This document shows, in pieces, positions 42,540 to 50,379 of a DNA stretch of 64,000 nucleotides (position 1 is the stretch's first letter; the number at the start of each line of letters is the position of its first letter). Source of the DNA: Lysobacteraceae bacterium (GTDB lineage: Bacteria > Pseudomonadota > Gammaproteobacteria > Xanthomonadales > Ahniellaceae). Under the pieces are notes generated by a model, which did not search any database, was not told the origin of the DNA, and saw only the letters and a list, made by a program, of their open reading frames with translations. The stretch is from the NCBI GenBank assembly GCA_021299185.1, contig JAJTHZ010000025.1:22528-86527 (forward strand). The letters run 5' to 3'. The position numbers were made by a program, and so were the translations under genes.

Positions 42540-43754
42540 TCATATCGCGCCCGCCTCCCGCAACCCCAAAATCTCCGCCTCGCTGTAGCCGACCTCGCGC
42601 AGCAGCGCGTCGCCGTCGTGGCCCACCGGCGGGCAGGCGCGTCCGTCGAGCCGCCGGCCGTCGAGCTTGATCGGGTTGCGCAGCATCTTCTGCGGCCCGG
42701 CGGGATGCGCGACGTCCTGCACCATGCCGACGCGCTCGACGTACGGGTTCTGCAGGGCCTGGCGCAGGTCGAACACCGGCGCGATGGGGATCCGGCCGGC
42801 GAACCTCGCCGTCCAGTGCGCCGTCGCCTGCGCCATCAAGGCTTCGTCCACCAGCGGCGTCAGCGCCTCGCGGTTCGCGCGCCTTGCGGCGAAGTCGACG
42901 AAGCGCGGATCACGCGCCAGCGCGGGCCGTTCGATGCCGACCACGAAGTCCTGCCAGAACTTGTCCAGCATGCACATCACCATCACCCAGCCGTCGGCCG
43001 TGCGATACAGCTGGCAGGGCACGGTGCCGGGGTGCGCCGAGCGCGGCAGGCGCGTGGTCTCGTGGCCGGCGTTGAGGAACCAGGTCGCAGGATAGGACAA
43101 CTGGTGCAGGGCCACGTCGAACAGCGACACGTCGACATCACGGCCGCGGCCGGTGCGCAGCGCGCCGATGATCGCCGCCAACAGGCCCATGGCCGTCACC
43201 GCGCCGGTCATGAAGTCCACCATCGACAGCCCGAAGCGCGCGGGCGGGCCGTCGGGCTCGCCGGTCAGCGCCATGAAGCCGGCCTCGGCCTGCATCAGGT
43301 AGTCGTAGCCCGGCCAGGCGGCGCGTTCATTGTCGCGGCCGTAGGCCGACAGGTGCGCGCAGACGATCGCCGGTTTGACCGCGCCCAGCGCCGCGTAGTC
43401 GAGGCGCAGCTTCGCCGGCTGGTCGCCGCGCAGGTTGTTCATCACCGCGTCCGCGGTGGCAACCAGGCGCTCGAAGGCTTCGCGGCCGCGCGGATGCTTG
43501 AGGTCGATCCGGATCGAGCGCTTGTTGAGGTTGAAGGTCTGGAAGAACTGGCTGTCGCCGTCGCCGAGGAAATGCGGGCCCGTGGCGCGCGACACATCGC
43601 CGCCCGGTGGCGATTCGACCTTGATCACCTCGGCGCCGAGGTCGGCGAGGTGCATCGAGCCGTAAGGGCCGGCGCCATACTGCTCGACGGCGAGGATGCG
43701 CAGGCCGGAGAGCGGCAAATGGCGAATGGCGAATGGCGAATGGCCATCGTTCAT
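42540..43754 (-). CDS. Class III CoA-transferase (CaiB/BaiF family), copy 2
   Basis: 404 residues with the family core LRILAVEQYGAGPYGSMHLADLG, IDLKHPRGREAFERLV and catalytic Asp in DVSLFDVALHQLSYP. The ATG at 43754 has GAGG 6 bases upstream and overlaps the stop of the four-helix gene (ATGA). Residues ~5-16 (HSPFAIRHLPLSG) are translated from a 7-bp repeat array, so the natural N-terminus was remodelled by the repeat; the ancestral start was probably just before GLRILAVEQ. Confidence 0.9.
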   Translation of the reverse strand: MNDGHSPFAIRHLPLSGLRILAVEQYGAGPYGSMHLADLGAEVIKVESPPGGDVSRATGPHFLGDGDSQFFQTFNLNKRSIRIDLKHPRGREAFERLVATADAVMNNLRGDQPAKLRLDYAALGAVKPAIVCAHLSAYGRDNERAAWPGYDYLMQAEAGFMALTGEPDGPPARFGLSMVDFMTGAVTAMGLLAAIIGALRTGRGRDVDVSLFDVALHQLSYPATWFLNAGHETTRLPRSAHPGTVPCQLYRTADGWVMVMCMLDKFWQDFVVGIERPALARDPRFVDFAARRANREALTPLVDEALMAQATAHWTARFAGRIPIAPVFDLRQALQNPYVERVGMVQDVAHPAGPQKMLRNPIKLDGRRLDGRACPPVGHDGDALLREVGYSEAEILGLREAGAI

Positions 43755-44148
43755 GACGTGCCTCGGGACTTCATCAATCCATTGATCAGCTTGATGCAGG
43801 TAGCCATACGCTCCAGCATTGCCGAGGATGGCTTGCACAGCTTCAGGTCGCGGGCAAGCCACAGCTGGGTGTCAAGCTCGATCAGCGAACCCCTCGCAAT
43901 CGTCAGGTAGCGCCTGAACTCAACGCCCTTGCCCCGCGATGCACCCTCGGCGATGTTCGACGCCACCGACACCGCCGATCTGCGCATCTGCGAGATCAAT
44001 CCCCATCGCTCGCCGTCCGGCATCTCACGCGTCAGGACATAGACCTCGCGCGCCAGACGCATGGCCTCCTGCCATGCTTCGAGATCGTAGTGCGTCAGTC
44101 GCAGTCGAGTGCGCTTGCTATTCGCCATTCGCCATTCGCCATTCGCTA
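43717..44148. mobile_element. Heptamer inverted-array element 2 enclosing a four-helix-bundle gene
   Basis: Left array (GCGAATG)n at 43717-43743 and right array (CATTCGC)n at 44118-44148 face each other like the short elements, but enclose ~375 bases carrying a complete gene instead of a ~40-base core. The ends touch the coding regions of the flanking CoA-transferase and acyl-CoA dehydrogenase genes. No transposase is visible. Calling it mobile is inference from the shared ends and the foreign-looking cargo. Confidence 0.45.
43751..44128 (-). CDS. Four-helix-bundle protein (S23/Avd-like)
   Basis: 125 residues, a textbook TIGR02436 match: YDLEAWQEAMRLAREVY, a W/Y-GL in ERWGLISQMRRSAVSVAS, NIAEGASRGKG and IARGSLIELDTQL. 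Relatives are encoded inside 23S rRNA intervening sequences, and Avd of diversity-generating retroelements has the same fold. A basic surface suggests nucleic-acid binding. The first codons (MANSKR) lie in the heptamer array. Its presence inside a catabolic operon, flanked by inverted arrays, suggests cargo of a repeat element rather than a pathway enzyme. Confidence 0.85.
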   Translation of the reverse strand: MANSKRTRLRLTHYDLEAWQEAMRLAREVYVLTREMPDGERWGLISQMRRSAVSVASNIAEGASRGKGVEFRRYLTIARGSLIELDTQLWLARDLKLCKPSSAMLERMATCIKLINGLMKSRGTS

Positions 44149-45321
44149 GATGCGGTTCCGCTCGACCAACTGCTTGGCGATGATGATGCGCTGCATCTCG
44201 TTGGTGCCCTCGCCGATGCACATCAGCATCGCGTCGCGATAGTAGCGCTCGATCTCGTACTCGGTGGAGTAACTGTAGCCGCCGAAGATGCGCATCGCCT
44301 CCTGCGCGCAGAACACGCCGGTCTCGGTGCAGAAGTACTTCGCCATCCCGGCCTCCATGTCGCAGCGCGCGCCGGTGTCGTAGGCGCGGGCCGCGCTCTC
44401 GACCAGCAGCTTGGACGCCTCGACCTTGGCCGCCATCTCGCCGAGCTTCAACTGGATCGCCTGGTGCTCGGCGATCGCCTTGCCGAAGGTCTTGCGCTCC
44501 TGCGCGTAGCGCACCGCGAGCCTGAGCGCGCCCTCGGCGATGCCGGTGCCGCGCGCGGCGATGTTGATTCGACCGAGTTCGAGGCCGCCGACCGCGTGCT
44601 GGAAGCCGCGACTCTCCTCGCCGCCGAGCAGGCAGTCGGCCGGCACGCGGTAGCCGTCGAACACCAGTTCGCAGGTGTCGATCGCGCGATAGCCGAGCTT
44701 CTTCATCTTCTTGGCGACGATGAAGCCCTCGCCCTTCTCGGCGATGAACATGCTCATGCCCTTGTGGCGCGGCTGCGCCTCGGGGTCGGTCTTGACCAGC
44801 AGCAGCACCGCGCCGCCGTACATCGAGTTGGTGATCCAGGTCTTCGGGCCGTCGATCACGTAGTGGTCGCCGTCGCGCCGCGCCACGGTGCGGATCGCCT
44901 GCAGGTCGGTGCCGGCATTGGGCTCGGTGAGCGCCAGCCCGCCGCGCAGTTCGCCCGACGCCATGCGCGGCAGGTACTTCGCCTTCTGCGCCGGCGTGCC
45001 GCAGCGCTCGATGGCCGAGGCCATGATCAGGTGCGAGTTGAAGATGCCGGATGGCGCCATCCACACCGAGGCCACCTTGATGACGATCTTCGCGTAGACG
45101 CTGGCGGAGAGCCCCAGTCCGCCGTACTCGGGCGAGATGGTCGCGCCGAACAGGCCGAGTTCCTTCATCTGCTCGACCAGTTCGTGCGGGTACTTGTCCT
45201 CGGTGTCGTACTCGCGCGCGATCGGCCGCACCGACTTCTCGACCCAGGCGTCGATGGTGTCGAGCAGGGTGCGTTCGTCGTCGGCGGACCAGTGGTTTTG
45301 GTGTTTCGCTACGGCGTTCAT
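44146..45321 (-). CDS. Acyl-CoA dehydrogenase
   Basis: 391 residues, full-length FAD flavoprotein that introduces an alpha-beta double bond into an acyl-CoA. LALTEPNAGTDLQAI and KTWITNSMYGG are signature regions; the catalytic Glu is likely that in CIGEGTNEMQRIII. With the CoA-transferases, MaoC and CitE genes it suggests oxidation of a short branched or dicarboxylic acyl-CoA. Leftward, first of the ACAD/four-helix/CoA-transferase run after a 185-base repeat-containing gap. Confidence 0.94.
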   Translation of the reverse strand: MNAVAKHQNHWSADDERTLLDTIDAWVEKSVRPIAREYDTEDKYPHELVEQMKELGLFGATISPEYGGLGLSASVYAKIVIKVASVWMAPSGIFNSHLIMASAIERCGTPAQKAKYLPRMASGELRGGLALTEPNAGTDLQAIRTVARRDGDHYVIDGPKTWITNSMYGGAVLLLVKTDPEAQPRHKGMSMFIAEKGEGFIVAKKMKKLGYRAIDTCELVFDGYRVPADCLLGGEESRGFQHAVGGLELGRINIAARGTGIAEGALRLAVRYAQERKTFGKAIAEHQAIQLKLGEMAAKVEASKLLVESAARAYDTGARCDMEAGMAKYFCTETGVFCAQEAMRIFGGYSYSTEYEIERYYRDAMLMCIGEGTNEMQRIIIAKQLVERNRI

Positions 45322-45355
45322 TCGTGCTGCCTCGTTGGCGGCTAGTCGTTCGTGT

Positions 45356-45513
45356 CAGGGCCCAGGGCCCAGGGCTCAGGGCCCAGTAGAAGCAGAAGCG
45401 CGCGGACTCGCAGGCTCTTTCTGGGCCCTGGGCCCTGTACCCTGGGCCCTCTGCCGCAAACGGTGCGATTCGCTGCGCTCATTGCACCCTACGCCCTCAG
45501 CCCTCAGCCCTAG
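45356..45513. repeat. Second heptamer family: inverted CAGGGCC arrays
   Basis: Four CAGGGCC-type heptamers (45356-45386) face four complementary heptamers (45420-45453) across ~33 bases. A further short run of CCCTCAG heptamers (45493-45511) abuts the MaoC stop. Same period (7) and same head-to-head layout as the GCGAATG elements but unrelated sequence. The gap contains no gene. Confidence 0.75.
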
Positions 45514-46028
45514 TAATTGACCTTGTCCTCCACCGAATGCCCGCGCTTGGCGATCAGCATCGTGCGGTTGAAAGTGCACACCAGCTTGCCATCCTGGTTG
45601 TAGCCGTCGGTCTTGACGGTGACGATGCCCGCGCCCGGCCGCGACTTCGACTCGCGCTTGTCCAGCACCTGCGATTCGCAGGTCAGGGTGTCGCCGGCGA
45701 ACAGCGGGTGGGTGAGCTTGATGTCCGACCAGCCGAGGTTGGCGATCGCCTTCTGGCTGACGTCGGTGACGCTCATGCCAACCATCAGCGCCACCGTGAA
45801 CGGCGAGCAGACGATGCAGCGACCGAACTCCGAGGCCTTCGCGTACTCGGCGTCGAAGTGCATCGGGTGCGTGTTCATGGTCAGCAGGGTGAACCAGGTG
45901 TTGTCGGTCTCGGTGATGGTGCGTCCCGGCCGATGCTCGTACACATCGCCGATCTGGAAGTCCTCGAAGTAGCGGCCGAAGGTCTCGCGATAGCGCTGCG
46001 GACCCACTTCTTTGACGTTCTGCACCAT
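45510..46028 (-). CDS. MaoC-type acyl-CoA hydratase
   Basis: 172 residues, hot-dog fold. The hydratase-2 motif with catalytic Asp and His is visible as ETDNTWFTLLTMNTHPMHFD. It would add water across an enoyl-CoA such as mesaconyl- or itaconyl-CoA. The neighbouring CitE-type lyase makes a hydroxyacyl-CoA product attractive. The ATG is 29 bases past the lyase stop on the same strand. Confidence 0.9.
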   Translation of the reverse strand: MVQNVKEVGPQRYRETFGRYFEDFQIGDVYEHRPGRTITETDNTWFTLLTMNTHPMHFDAEYAKASEFGRCIVCSPFTVALMVGMSVTDVSQKAIANLGWSDIKLTHPLFAGDTLTCESQVLDKRESKSRPGAGIVTVKTDGYNQDGKLVCTFNRTMLIAKRGHSVEDKVNY

Positions 46029-46056
46029 GGCGGGGTTCCTCGGTGGACGGCGGGAT

Positions 46057-46893
46057 TCAGGTGCGGGTGCCCAGCGCGCCGAGCGCCAGCGTGCGCCGCG
46101 CGGCCAGCTCGATCGGCCGGTCGACCAGCTTGCCGTCGACGGCGACCGCCTCGCCGCGCGCGGTTTCCATCGCCTCGACCACGCGCCGGGCGCGCGCGAG
46201 TTCTTCGGCCGTGGGCAGGAAGCGCGACTGGATGACCGGGACCTGGTCGGGATGGATGGCGGCCTTGGCGGTCGCGCCGAGCGCGATCACGCGGTCGGTT
46301 TCCGCGGCGAGGCCGTCGGCGTCCTTGAGGTCGAGGCAGGGCACGTCGATGAAGCCGATCTCGCGTTCGGCGGCGACCAGCGCAAGCTGTGTGCGTGGGG
46401 CGAGGAAGGCGTCCCAGCCCGGGCGGCCGCGCAGCGCGACCGCGAAGTCGAAGCCGCCAAACATCAGCGCCGACACGCGGGGCGTCGCGCCCGCGATGGC
46501 GCGCGCATCGAGCAGGCCGCGCGGGCTTTCGATCAGCGCGATCAGCCGGGTCGCGCGGTCGCCCAGCGCCTGGTCGGCCACCACCAGTTCGTCGGCGGAT
46601 TCGACCTTGGGCAGCATCACGAAGTCGGGCTCGATGCGGCTTTCGCGCAGCAGCGCGAGGTCGCGCGCGCCGGCCGGCGTGGTGGTGCCGTTGATGCGGA
46701 AGCCCAGCTCGCCGCGGCGCGCCGGATTCGCGGCCACGAAGGCCACCACGTGCTCGCGCGCGGTGTCCTTGTCGGCGGGGCCCACCGCGTCCTCGAGGTC
46801 GATGCAGGCCTGGTCGGCATCCGCGGCCAGCGCCTTGGCGAAGCGCTCCGGCCGCGAGCCCGGCACGAACAGCAGGCAGCGGCGCGGGTTCAC
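46057..46893 (-). CDS. CitE/HpcH-type CoA-ester lyase
   Basis: 278 residues, TIM-barrel lyase of the malyl-/citramalyl-CoA type. RCLLFVPGSRPERFAKAL, ACIDLEDAVGP, ALIESPRGLLDARAI (Mg-binding Glu) and MFGGFDFAVAL are diagnostic. It would cleave a 3-hydroxyacyl-CoA into acetyl- or propionyl-CoA plus a keto acid. The GTG start overlaps the deacetylase stop (GTGA). Confidence 0.92.
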   Translation of the reverse strand: MNPRRCLLFVPGSRPERFAKALAADADQACIDLEDAVGPADKDTAREHVVAFVAANPARRGELGFRINGTTTPAGARDLALLRESRIEPDFVMLPKVESADELVVADQALGDRATRLIALIESPRGLLDARAIAGATPRVSALMFGGFDFAVALRGRPGWDAFLAPRTQLALVAAEREIGFIDVPCLDLKDADGLAAETDRVIALGATAKAAIHPDQVPVIQSRFLPTAEELARARRVVEAMETARGEAVAVDGKLVDRPIELAARRTLALGALGTRT

Positions 46894-47789
46894 GGCGCGC
46901 GCACCGACTGCGCGAAGTGCGCGGCGATCTCGCGCCGCTGCGCGAACCAGGTGCCCTTGGTCTGCGCCGCGTGGCGCAGGAACGCTTCCAGCGCGCCGAT
47001 CCGGCCCGGACGGCCGATGATGCGCAGATGCAGGCCGAGGCTCATCATCACCGGCCGGTGCGCGCCCTCGGCGTGCAGGCGCTCGAAGGTGTCGACGGCG
47101 TATTCCAGCCACTGCGAGGGCAGGTAGCCGGGCGCGAGCCACATCTTCATGTCGTTGGTGTCGAGCTGGTAGGGCACGATCACCATCGGCTTCGACGAGC
47201 CCTCCACCGCGCCCCAGAACGGCGTGTCGGCCGAGTAGTCGTCCATGTGGTACTGGCAGCCTTCCTCCTGCAGCAGCCGGCGGGTGTTCGCCGTGTGCAG
47301 GTAGCGGCTGAGCCAACCCACCGGCCGCGTGCCGGTGGTGCGCTCGAGCGAGTCCAGGCCCTTGCGGATGAACTCGCGCTCGGCGGCTTCGTCGAACTTG
47401 AACTGGTGCACCCAGCGCCAGCCGTGGCAGCACGGCTCGTGGCCGCGCGCCTTGATGTAGGCGGCGATGTGCGGGGCGCGTTCGACGGCCAGGGCGGCGG
47501 CGGTATAGGTCGCCCGGACCTTGCATTCGTCCAGCGCGGCGGCGATCCGCGCGTGGCCTTCGTTGATGCCGTAGCGGTAGTTCGACTCGTTGCCGAAGTT
47601 GCGGATCGGCTTCGACAGCGAGACGGCGAGTTCGTCGACCTGCTCGGTGATGGAGTCGCCCTCGGCGATCGAATACTCCGAGCCCTCCTCGACGTTGACC
47701 ACGATCGACAGCGCGAGCCGCGCCTTGCCGGGCCAGTGCCAGGCGGTGGTTGCGGGAGGGGCGCGGCGGCGGGCAGGACGCTTGGTCAT
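46890..47789 (-). CDS. Polysaccharide-deacetylase-fold hydrolase (PuuE-like), copy 1
   Basis: 299 residues, cytoplasmic (no signal). NodB fold with SIVVNVEEGSEYSI at the N-terminus, ARGHEPCCHGWRWVHQ in the middle and SLGLHLRIIGRPGRI near the end, the layout of PuuE allantoinase and cyclic imide hydrolases rather than of chitin or peptidoglycan deacetylases. Start at ATG 47789; in-frame codons further upstream come from the repeat element. Two paralogues occur at 50.4 and 51.4 kb. Confidence 0.85.
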   Translation of the reverse strand: MTKRPARRRAPPATTAWHWPGKARLALSIVVNVEEGSEYSIAEGDSITEQVDELAVSLSKPIRNFGNESNYRYGINEGHARIAAALDECKVRATYTAAALAVERAPHIAAYIKARGHEPCCHGWRWVHQFKFDEAAEREFIRKGLDSLERTTGTRPVGWLSRYLHTANTRRLLQEEGCQYHMDDYSADTPFWGAVEGSSKPMVIVPYQLDTNDMKMWLAPGYLPSQWLEYAVDTFERLHAEGAHRPVMMSLGLHLRIIGRPGRIGALEAFLRHAAQTKGTWFAQRREIAAHFAQSVRAP

Positions 47790-47815
47790 CGGGATCGGTT
47801 CGCAGATGCGAGGAA

Positions 47816-47906
47816 GGCGAATGGCGAATGGCGAATGGGAAAGCGGAGTCGTTGTGGCGTGGCCGGGCTGCTTCCCTATTCGCCATTTGCCATTCGCCAT
47901 TCGCCC
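47816..47906. repeat. Heptamer inverted-array element 3
   Basis: Three GCGAATG copies (47816-47840) face about three CATTCGC copies (47878-47906) across a ~40-base core beginning GGGAAAGCGG, similar to the core starts of elements 1 and 4. It lies between the SDR and deacetylase genes. Confidence 0.85.
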
Positions 47907-47907
47907 A

Positions 47908-48750
47908 TCAATGGTATTCCTCGCCGCCGGAGACGTTCATCGCCTCGCCGGTGACGTACTGCGCCTGCGTCGAGCACATCCACGCGCAGGCGCTGGCGGT
48001 GTCTTCCGGCAGGCCGGGGCGGCCGAGCGGGATGCGGCCCTTCATCGCGGCCAGGTACTGATCCAGCGTCATGCCCAGCGCCTTGGAGAAGTAGTCGTTC
48101 TGCCACGCGCCGAGGCCCGTGGTGACATGATTGGGGCAGATCGCGTTGCAGGTGATGCCGTGGCGGCCGAGTTCGATCGCGGTCACGCGGGTGAGGCCCA
48201 CCAGGCCGTGCTTGGACGAACAATAGGCGCTGGCGAAGGGAAAGCCCGACTTCGCCGCCTGCGAGGCGATGTTCACGATGCGCCCGCCGCGACCCTGGCG
48301 CACCATCTGCTCGGCCGCGTACTTGGTGGCGATGAAGGCGCCGCGCAGGTTGACCCCGAGCACCGCGTCCCACTCGGCGAGTGTCATCTCGAGGATCGGC
48401 TTCATCAGGTAACCGATGCCGGCGTTGTTGACCAGGATGTCGAGGCTGCCATAGCGCTCGACCGTGGCGGCGACCACCGCCCGGACCTGGTCTTCCTCCA
48501 GCACGTCGAGCGCCATCGCGCTGCATTCGCCGCCGTCGGCGCGGATCGATCCCGCGACCTTGGACATCTCCTCGTCGGTGCCGACCGCGGTGACCGGCAT
48601 CTCCGGCCCGCGCGCGCGGCCGATGTCGGTGATCACCACCTTGCAGCCTTCCGCCGCGAGGCGCCGCGCCATCGCTTCACCGAGGCCCTTGGCGCGACCG
48701 GCGCCGGTGATCAGGGCCACCTTGCCGGCGAGGTCGGGATACATGGCCAT
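47908..48750 (-). CDS. Short-chain dehydrogenase/reductase
   Basis: 280 residues. Cofactor motif ALITGAGRAKGLGEAMA, structural NNAG in DILVNNAGIGY, and catalytic Ser/Tyr/Lys in VNIASQ and SAYCSSKHGL. An insertion after the first Asp (DIGRARGPEMPVTAVG) lengthens the fold compared with most SDRs. NAD(P)-linked alcohol/ketone interconversion; substrate unknown. The stop is 2 bases from the repeat element and the start 24 bases from the next gene's stop, so it is in the leftward operon. Confidence 0.92.
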   Translation of the reverse strand: MAMYPDLAGKVALITGAGRAKGLGEAMARRLAAEGCKVVITDIGRARGPEMPVTAVGTDEEMSKVAGSIRADGGECSAMALDVLEEDQVRAVVAATVERYGSLDILVNNAGIGYLMKPILEMTLAEWDAVLGVNLRGAFIATKYAAEQMVRQGRGGRIVNIASQAAKSGFPFASAYCSSKHGLVGLTRVTAIELGRHGITCNAICPNHVTTGLGAWQNDYFSKALGMTLDQYLAAMKGRIPLGRPGLPEDTASACAWMCSTQAQYVTGEAMNVSGGEEYH

Positions 48751-48774
48751 GGCTCGTCCCCTGCGTGGCCGCGC

Positions 48775-49083
48775 TCAGAGCGCATCGGTGAGGATGAACA
48801 TCGGGTTGTCGGCGAACTGGCCGAACTCCGCCGCGCCCTGCTGGATCGCGGGCGAGGACACGTCGCGGCCGAAGGCCTCCATGTCCTTGATGCGGATCAG
48901 CTCGATGTACTCGTAGGCGGGCTTGCCCTCGCCGATCAGCAGGCCGGCGGCCTTGAGCACCTCGAAGCGATCCACCGAGGCCAGCGCGTTGACCGTCGGC
49001 AGGTCGCGCTCGCGCGCCCAGCGCTCGTAGTCCTCGCGGCTGGCGCCGGGCTTGAGGTTGAACAGCACGACGACGGTCTTCAT
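48775..49083 (-). CDS. REDY-type dimeric alpha/beta-barrel protein
   Basis: 102 residues, ferredoxin-like fold of the EthD/REDY group (VVVLFNLKPGASREDYERWA contains the REDY signature). Such proteins are accessory or degrade small ring compounds. GGAAA near the ATG. It is first of the leftward operon, 26 bases from a perfect 22-base palindrome shared with the rightward genes. Confidence 0.82.
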   Translation of the reverse strand: MKTVVVLFNLKPGASREDYERWARERDLPTVNALASVDRFEVLKAAGLLIGEGKPAYEYIELIRIKDMEAFGRDVSSPAIQQGAAEFGQFADNPMFILTDAL

Positions 49084-49109
49084 GGTTTCCCTCCGCTGCG
49101 CTGCATGGC

Positions 49110-49131
49110 AGAATTTGTCCGGACAAATTCT
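49110..49131. promoter_or_regulatory. 22-base perfect palindrome, putative FadR-type GntR operator
   Basis: Each arm is AGAATTTGTCC and its complement. The centre TTGTC/GACAA fits the operator pattern of FadR-subfamily GntR regulators. It sits between divergent genes for the REDY/SDR unit and the YciI-like/cysteine hydrolase unit, well placed to control both. No FadR-type regulator is in the window; the GntR here is of the UTRA type and has a different site. Confidence 0.65.
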
Positions 49132-49195
49132 AGGCCCGCCGGGGCGGCCGGGTCAAACCCGGGGCCGCGGCGGGCCGCCCACCCGAGGATGCCCC

Positions 49196-49552
49196 ATGGC
49201 CGCCGCCCGCGCACCCGCCGAAACCCGCCCGCGCGAAACCGTGTTCCTGCTGGTCTGCCACGACGCGCCCAGATCGGCGGCCCCGCGCGAGGCGCACATG
49301 CACGGGCATCTCGCCTTCATCGAGCGCCACGTCGACCGCATCCTGGTCGCGGGCCCCGCGCTGGATGCCGCGAACGCCATCGATGCCAGCGTGTTCGTGG
49401 TGCGCGCCGCCGACGAAGCCGACGCGCGGGCGTTGCTCCAGGGCGATCCCTACTTCCAGAATGGCGTGTGGGCGCGGATCGAGGCGCGCCGCTTCCGCGC
49501 CGTCTGCGGCAGCGCGATGGGCGGCATCACCTGGGACCCGGTCGGCCCCTGA
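49196..49552 (+). CDS. YciI-like small protein
   Basis: 118 residues, dimeric ferredoxin-like fold. TVFLLVCHDAP, HLAFIERHVDRILVAGPAL and an ARALLQGDPYFQNGVWARIEARRFRA tail give the YciI pattern with the paired His/Asp. The family includes dehalogenase-like and accessory proteins. GAGG lies about 8 bases upstream of the ATG. The gene begins the rightward unit, 16 bases before the cysteine hydrolase gene. Confidence 0.85.
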   Translation: MAAARAPAETRPRETVFLLVCHDAPRSAAPREAHMHGHLAFIERHVDRILVAGPALDAANAIDASVFVVRAADEADARALLQGDPYFQNGVWARIEARRFRAVCGSAMGGITWDPVGP

Positions 49553-49568
49553 ACCCGGAGACATGCGC

Positions 49569-50240
49569 ATGCCCGTGATGGAAACCTCCGACCTCACCCC
49601 GCGCCAGTACTGGGCGCAGGTCAAGGCCAACCCGAACCGCGCCAAGTTCGGCCTCGGCCAGCGGCCGGCCATCGTCAACATCGACCTGCAGCGCGCCTAC
49701 ACCGACCTCGCCGCGTTCAGGACCGCCTACCAGACCGACCCGCGGCAGATCGAATACGTCAACACGCTCTCGGCGCTGCTGCGTTCGAAGGGACTGCCGG
49801 TGGTCTGGACCTACGTCGCATACCTCGAATCCGGCGAGGACGCCGGCGTGTGGGGCACGCGCACCAACACGCCGGACTCGCTGCAGAACATCAAGCACGG
49901 CTCCGAGCGCGCCGAACTCGACCCGCGCTGCGCGGTCGCGCCGTCGGACATCGTGATGCTCAAGCGCATGGCGAGCCCGTTCTTCGAGACGAACCTGTGG
50001 TCGCTGCTGACCTTCCACCGCATCGACACCGTGATCATCACCGGCGGCTCGACCTCCGGTTGCGTGCGTGCCTGCGCGGTGGATTCGCTCTCGCGCGGCT
50101 TCCGCACCGTGGTGGTCGAGGAATGCGTGGCCGACAAGCACGAGATCCCGCATTTCGCCAACCTGTGCGACATCATGTTGAAGTATGCGGATGTCGAGGG
50201 GTTCGGCGTGGTGCGGGCATATCTGGAGGCGTTGCGATGA
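49569..50240 (+). CDS. Isochorismatase-fold cysteine hydrolase (amidase)
   Basis: 223 residues. Catalytic triad visible: Asp in IVNIDLQRAYTD, Lys in MLKRMASPFF, Cys in GGSTSGCVRACAVD. The subfamily contains N-carbamoylsarcosine amidase, maleamate amidase and RutB-type enzymes, all acting on C-N bonds. The second ATG has GGAG 8 bases upstream and is preferred over ATG 49563. Between the YciI-like and deacetylase-fold genes, it suggests stepwise opening and deamidation of a nitrogenous compound. Confidence 0.9.
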   Translation: MPVMETSDLTPRQYWAQVKANPNRAKFGLGQRPAIVNIDLQRAYTDLAAFRTAYQTDPRQIEYVNTLSALLRSKGLPVVWTYVAYLESGEDAGVWGTRTNTPDSLQNIKHGSERAELDPRCAVAPSDIVMLKRMASPFFETNLWSLLTFHRIDTVIITGGSTSGCVRACAVDSLSRGFRTVVVEECVADKHEIPHFANLCDIMLKYADVEGFGVVRAYLEALR

Positions 50241-50247
50241 CGAAATC

Positions 50248-50346
50248 GGCGAATGGCGAATGGCGAATGGCGAATGGGAAGAGCGAAAACCCACCAGCCC
50301 GCGGCGTTCCGCTCGCCATTCGCCATTCGCCATTCGCCATTCGCCG
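50248..50346. repeat. Heptamer inverted-array element 4
   Basis: Four GCGAATG copies (50248-50279) face four CATTCGC copies (50313-50346) across a ~34-base core starting GGGAAGAGCG. It begins 7 bases after the cysteine hydrolase stop and ends 34 bases before the next start. Confidence 0.85.
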
Positions 50347-50379
50347 GTCTTGCACCACGACGCGATCCGGGCGCGCCGC

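Noticed and set aside
42440..50350. Proteins beginning MANGEWRMANGEWR or containing SPFAIRHSPFAIRH
   Set aside because: Translations of the 7-bp repeat arrays in any frame; real starts were placed beyond them, except where the ribosome site shows the array is truly translated.
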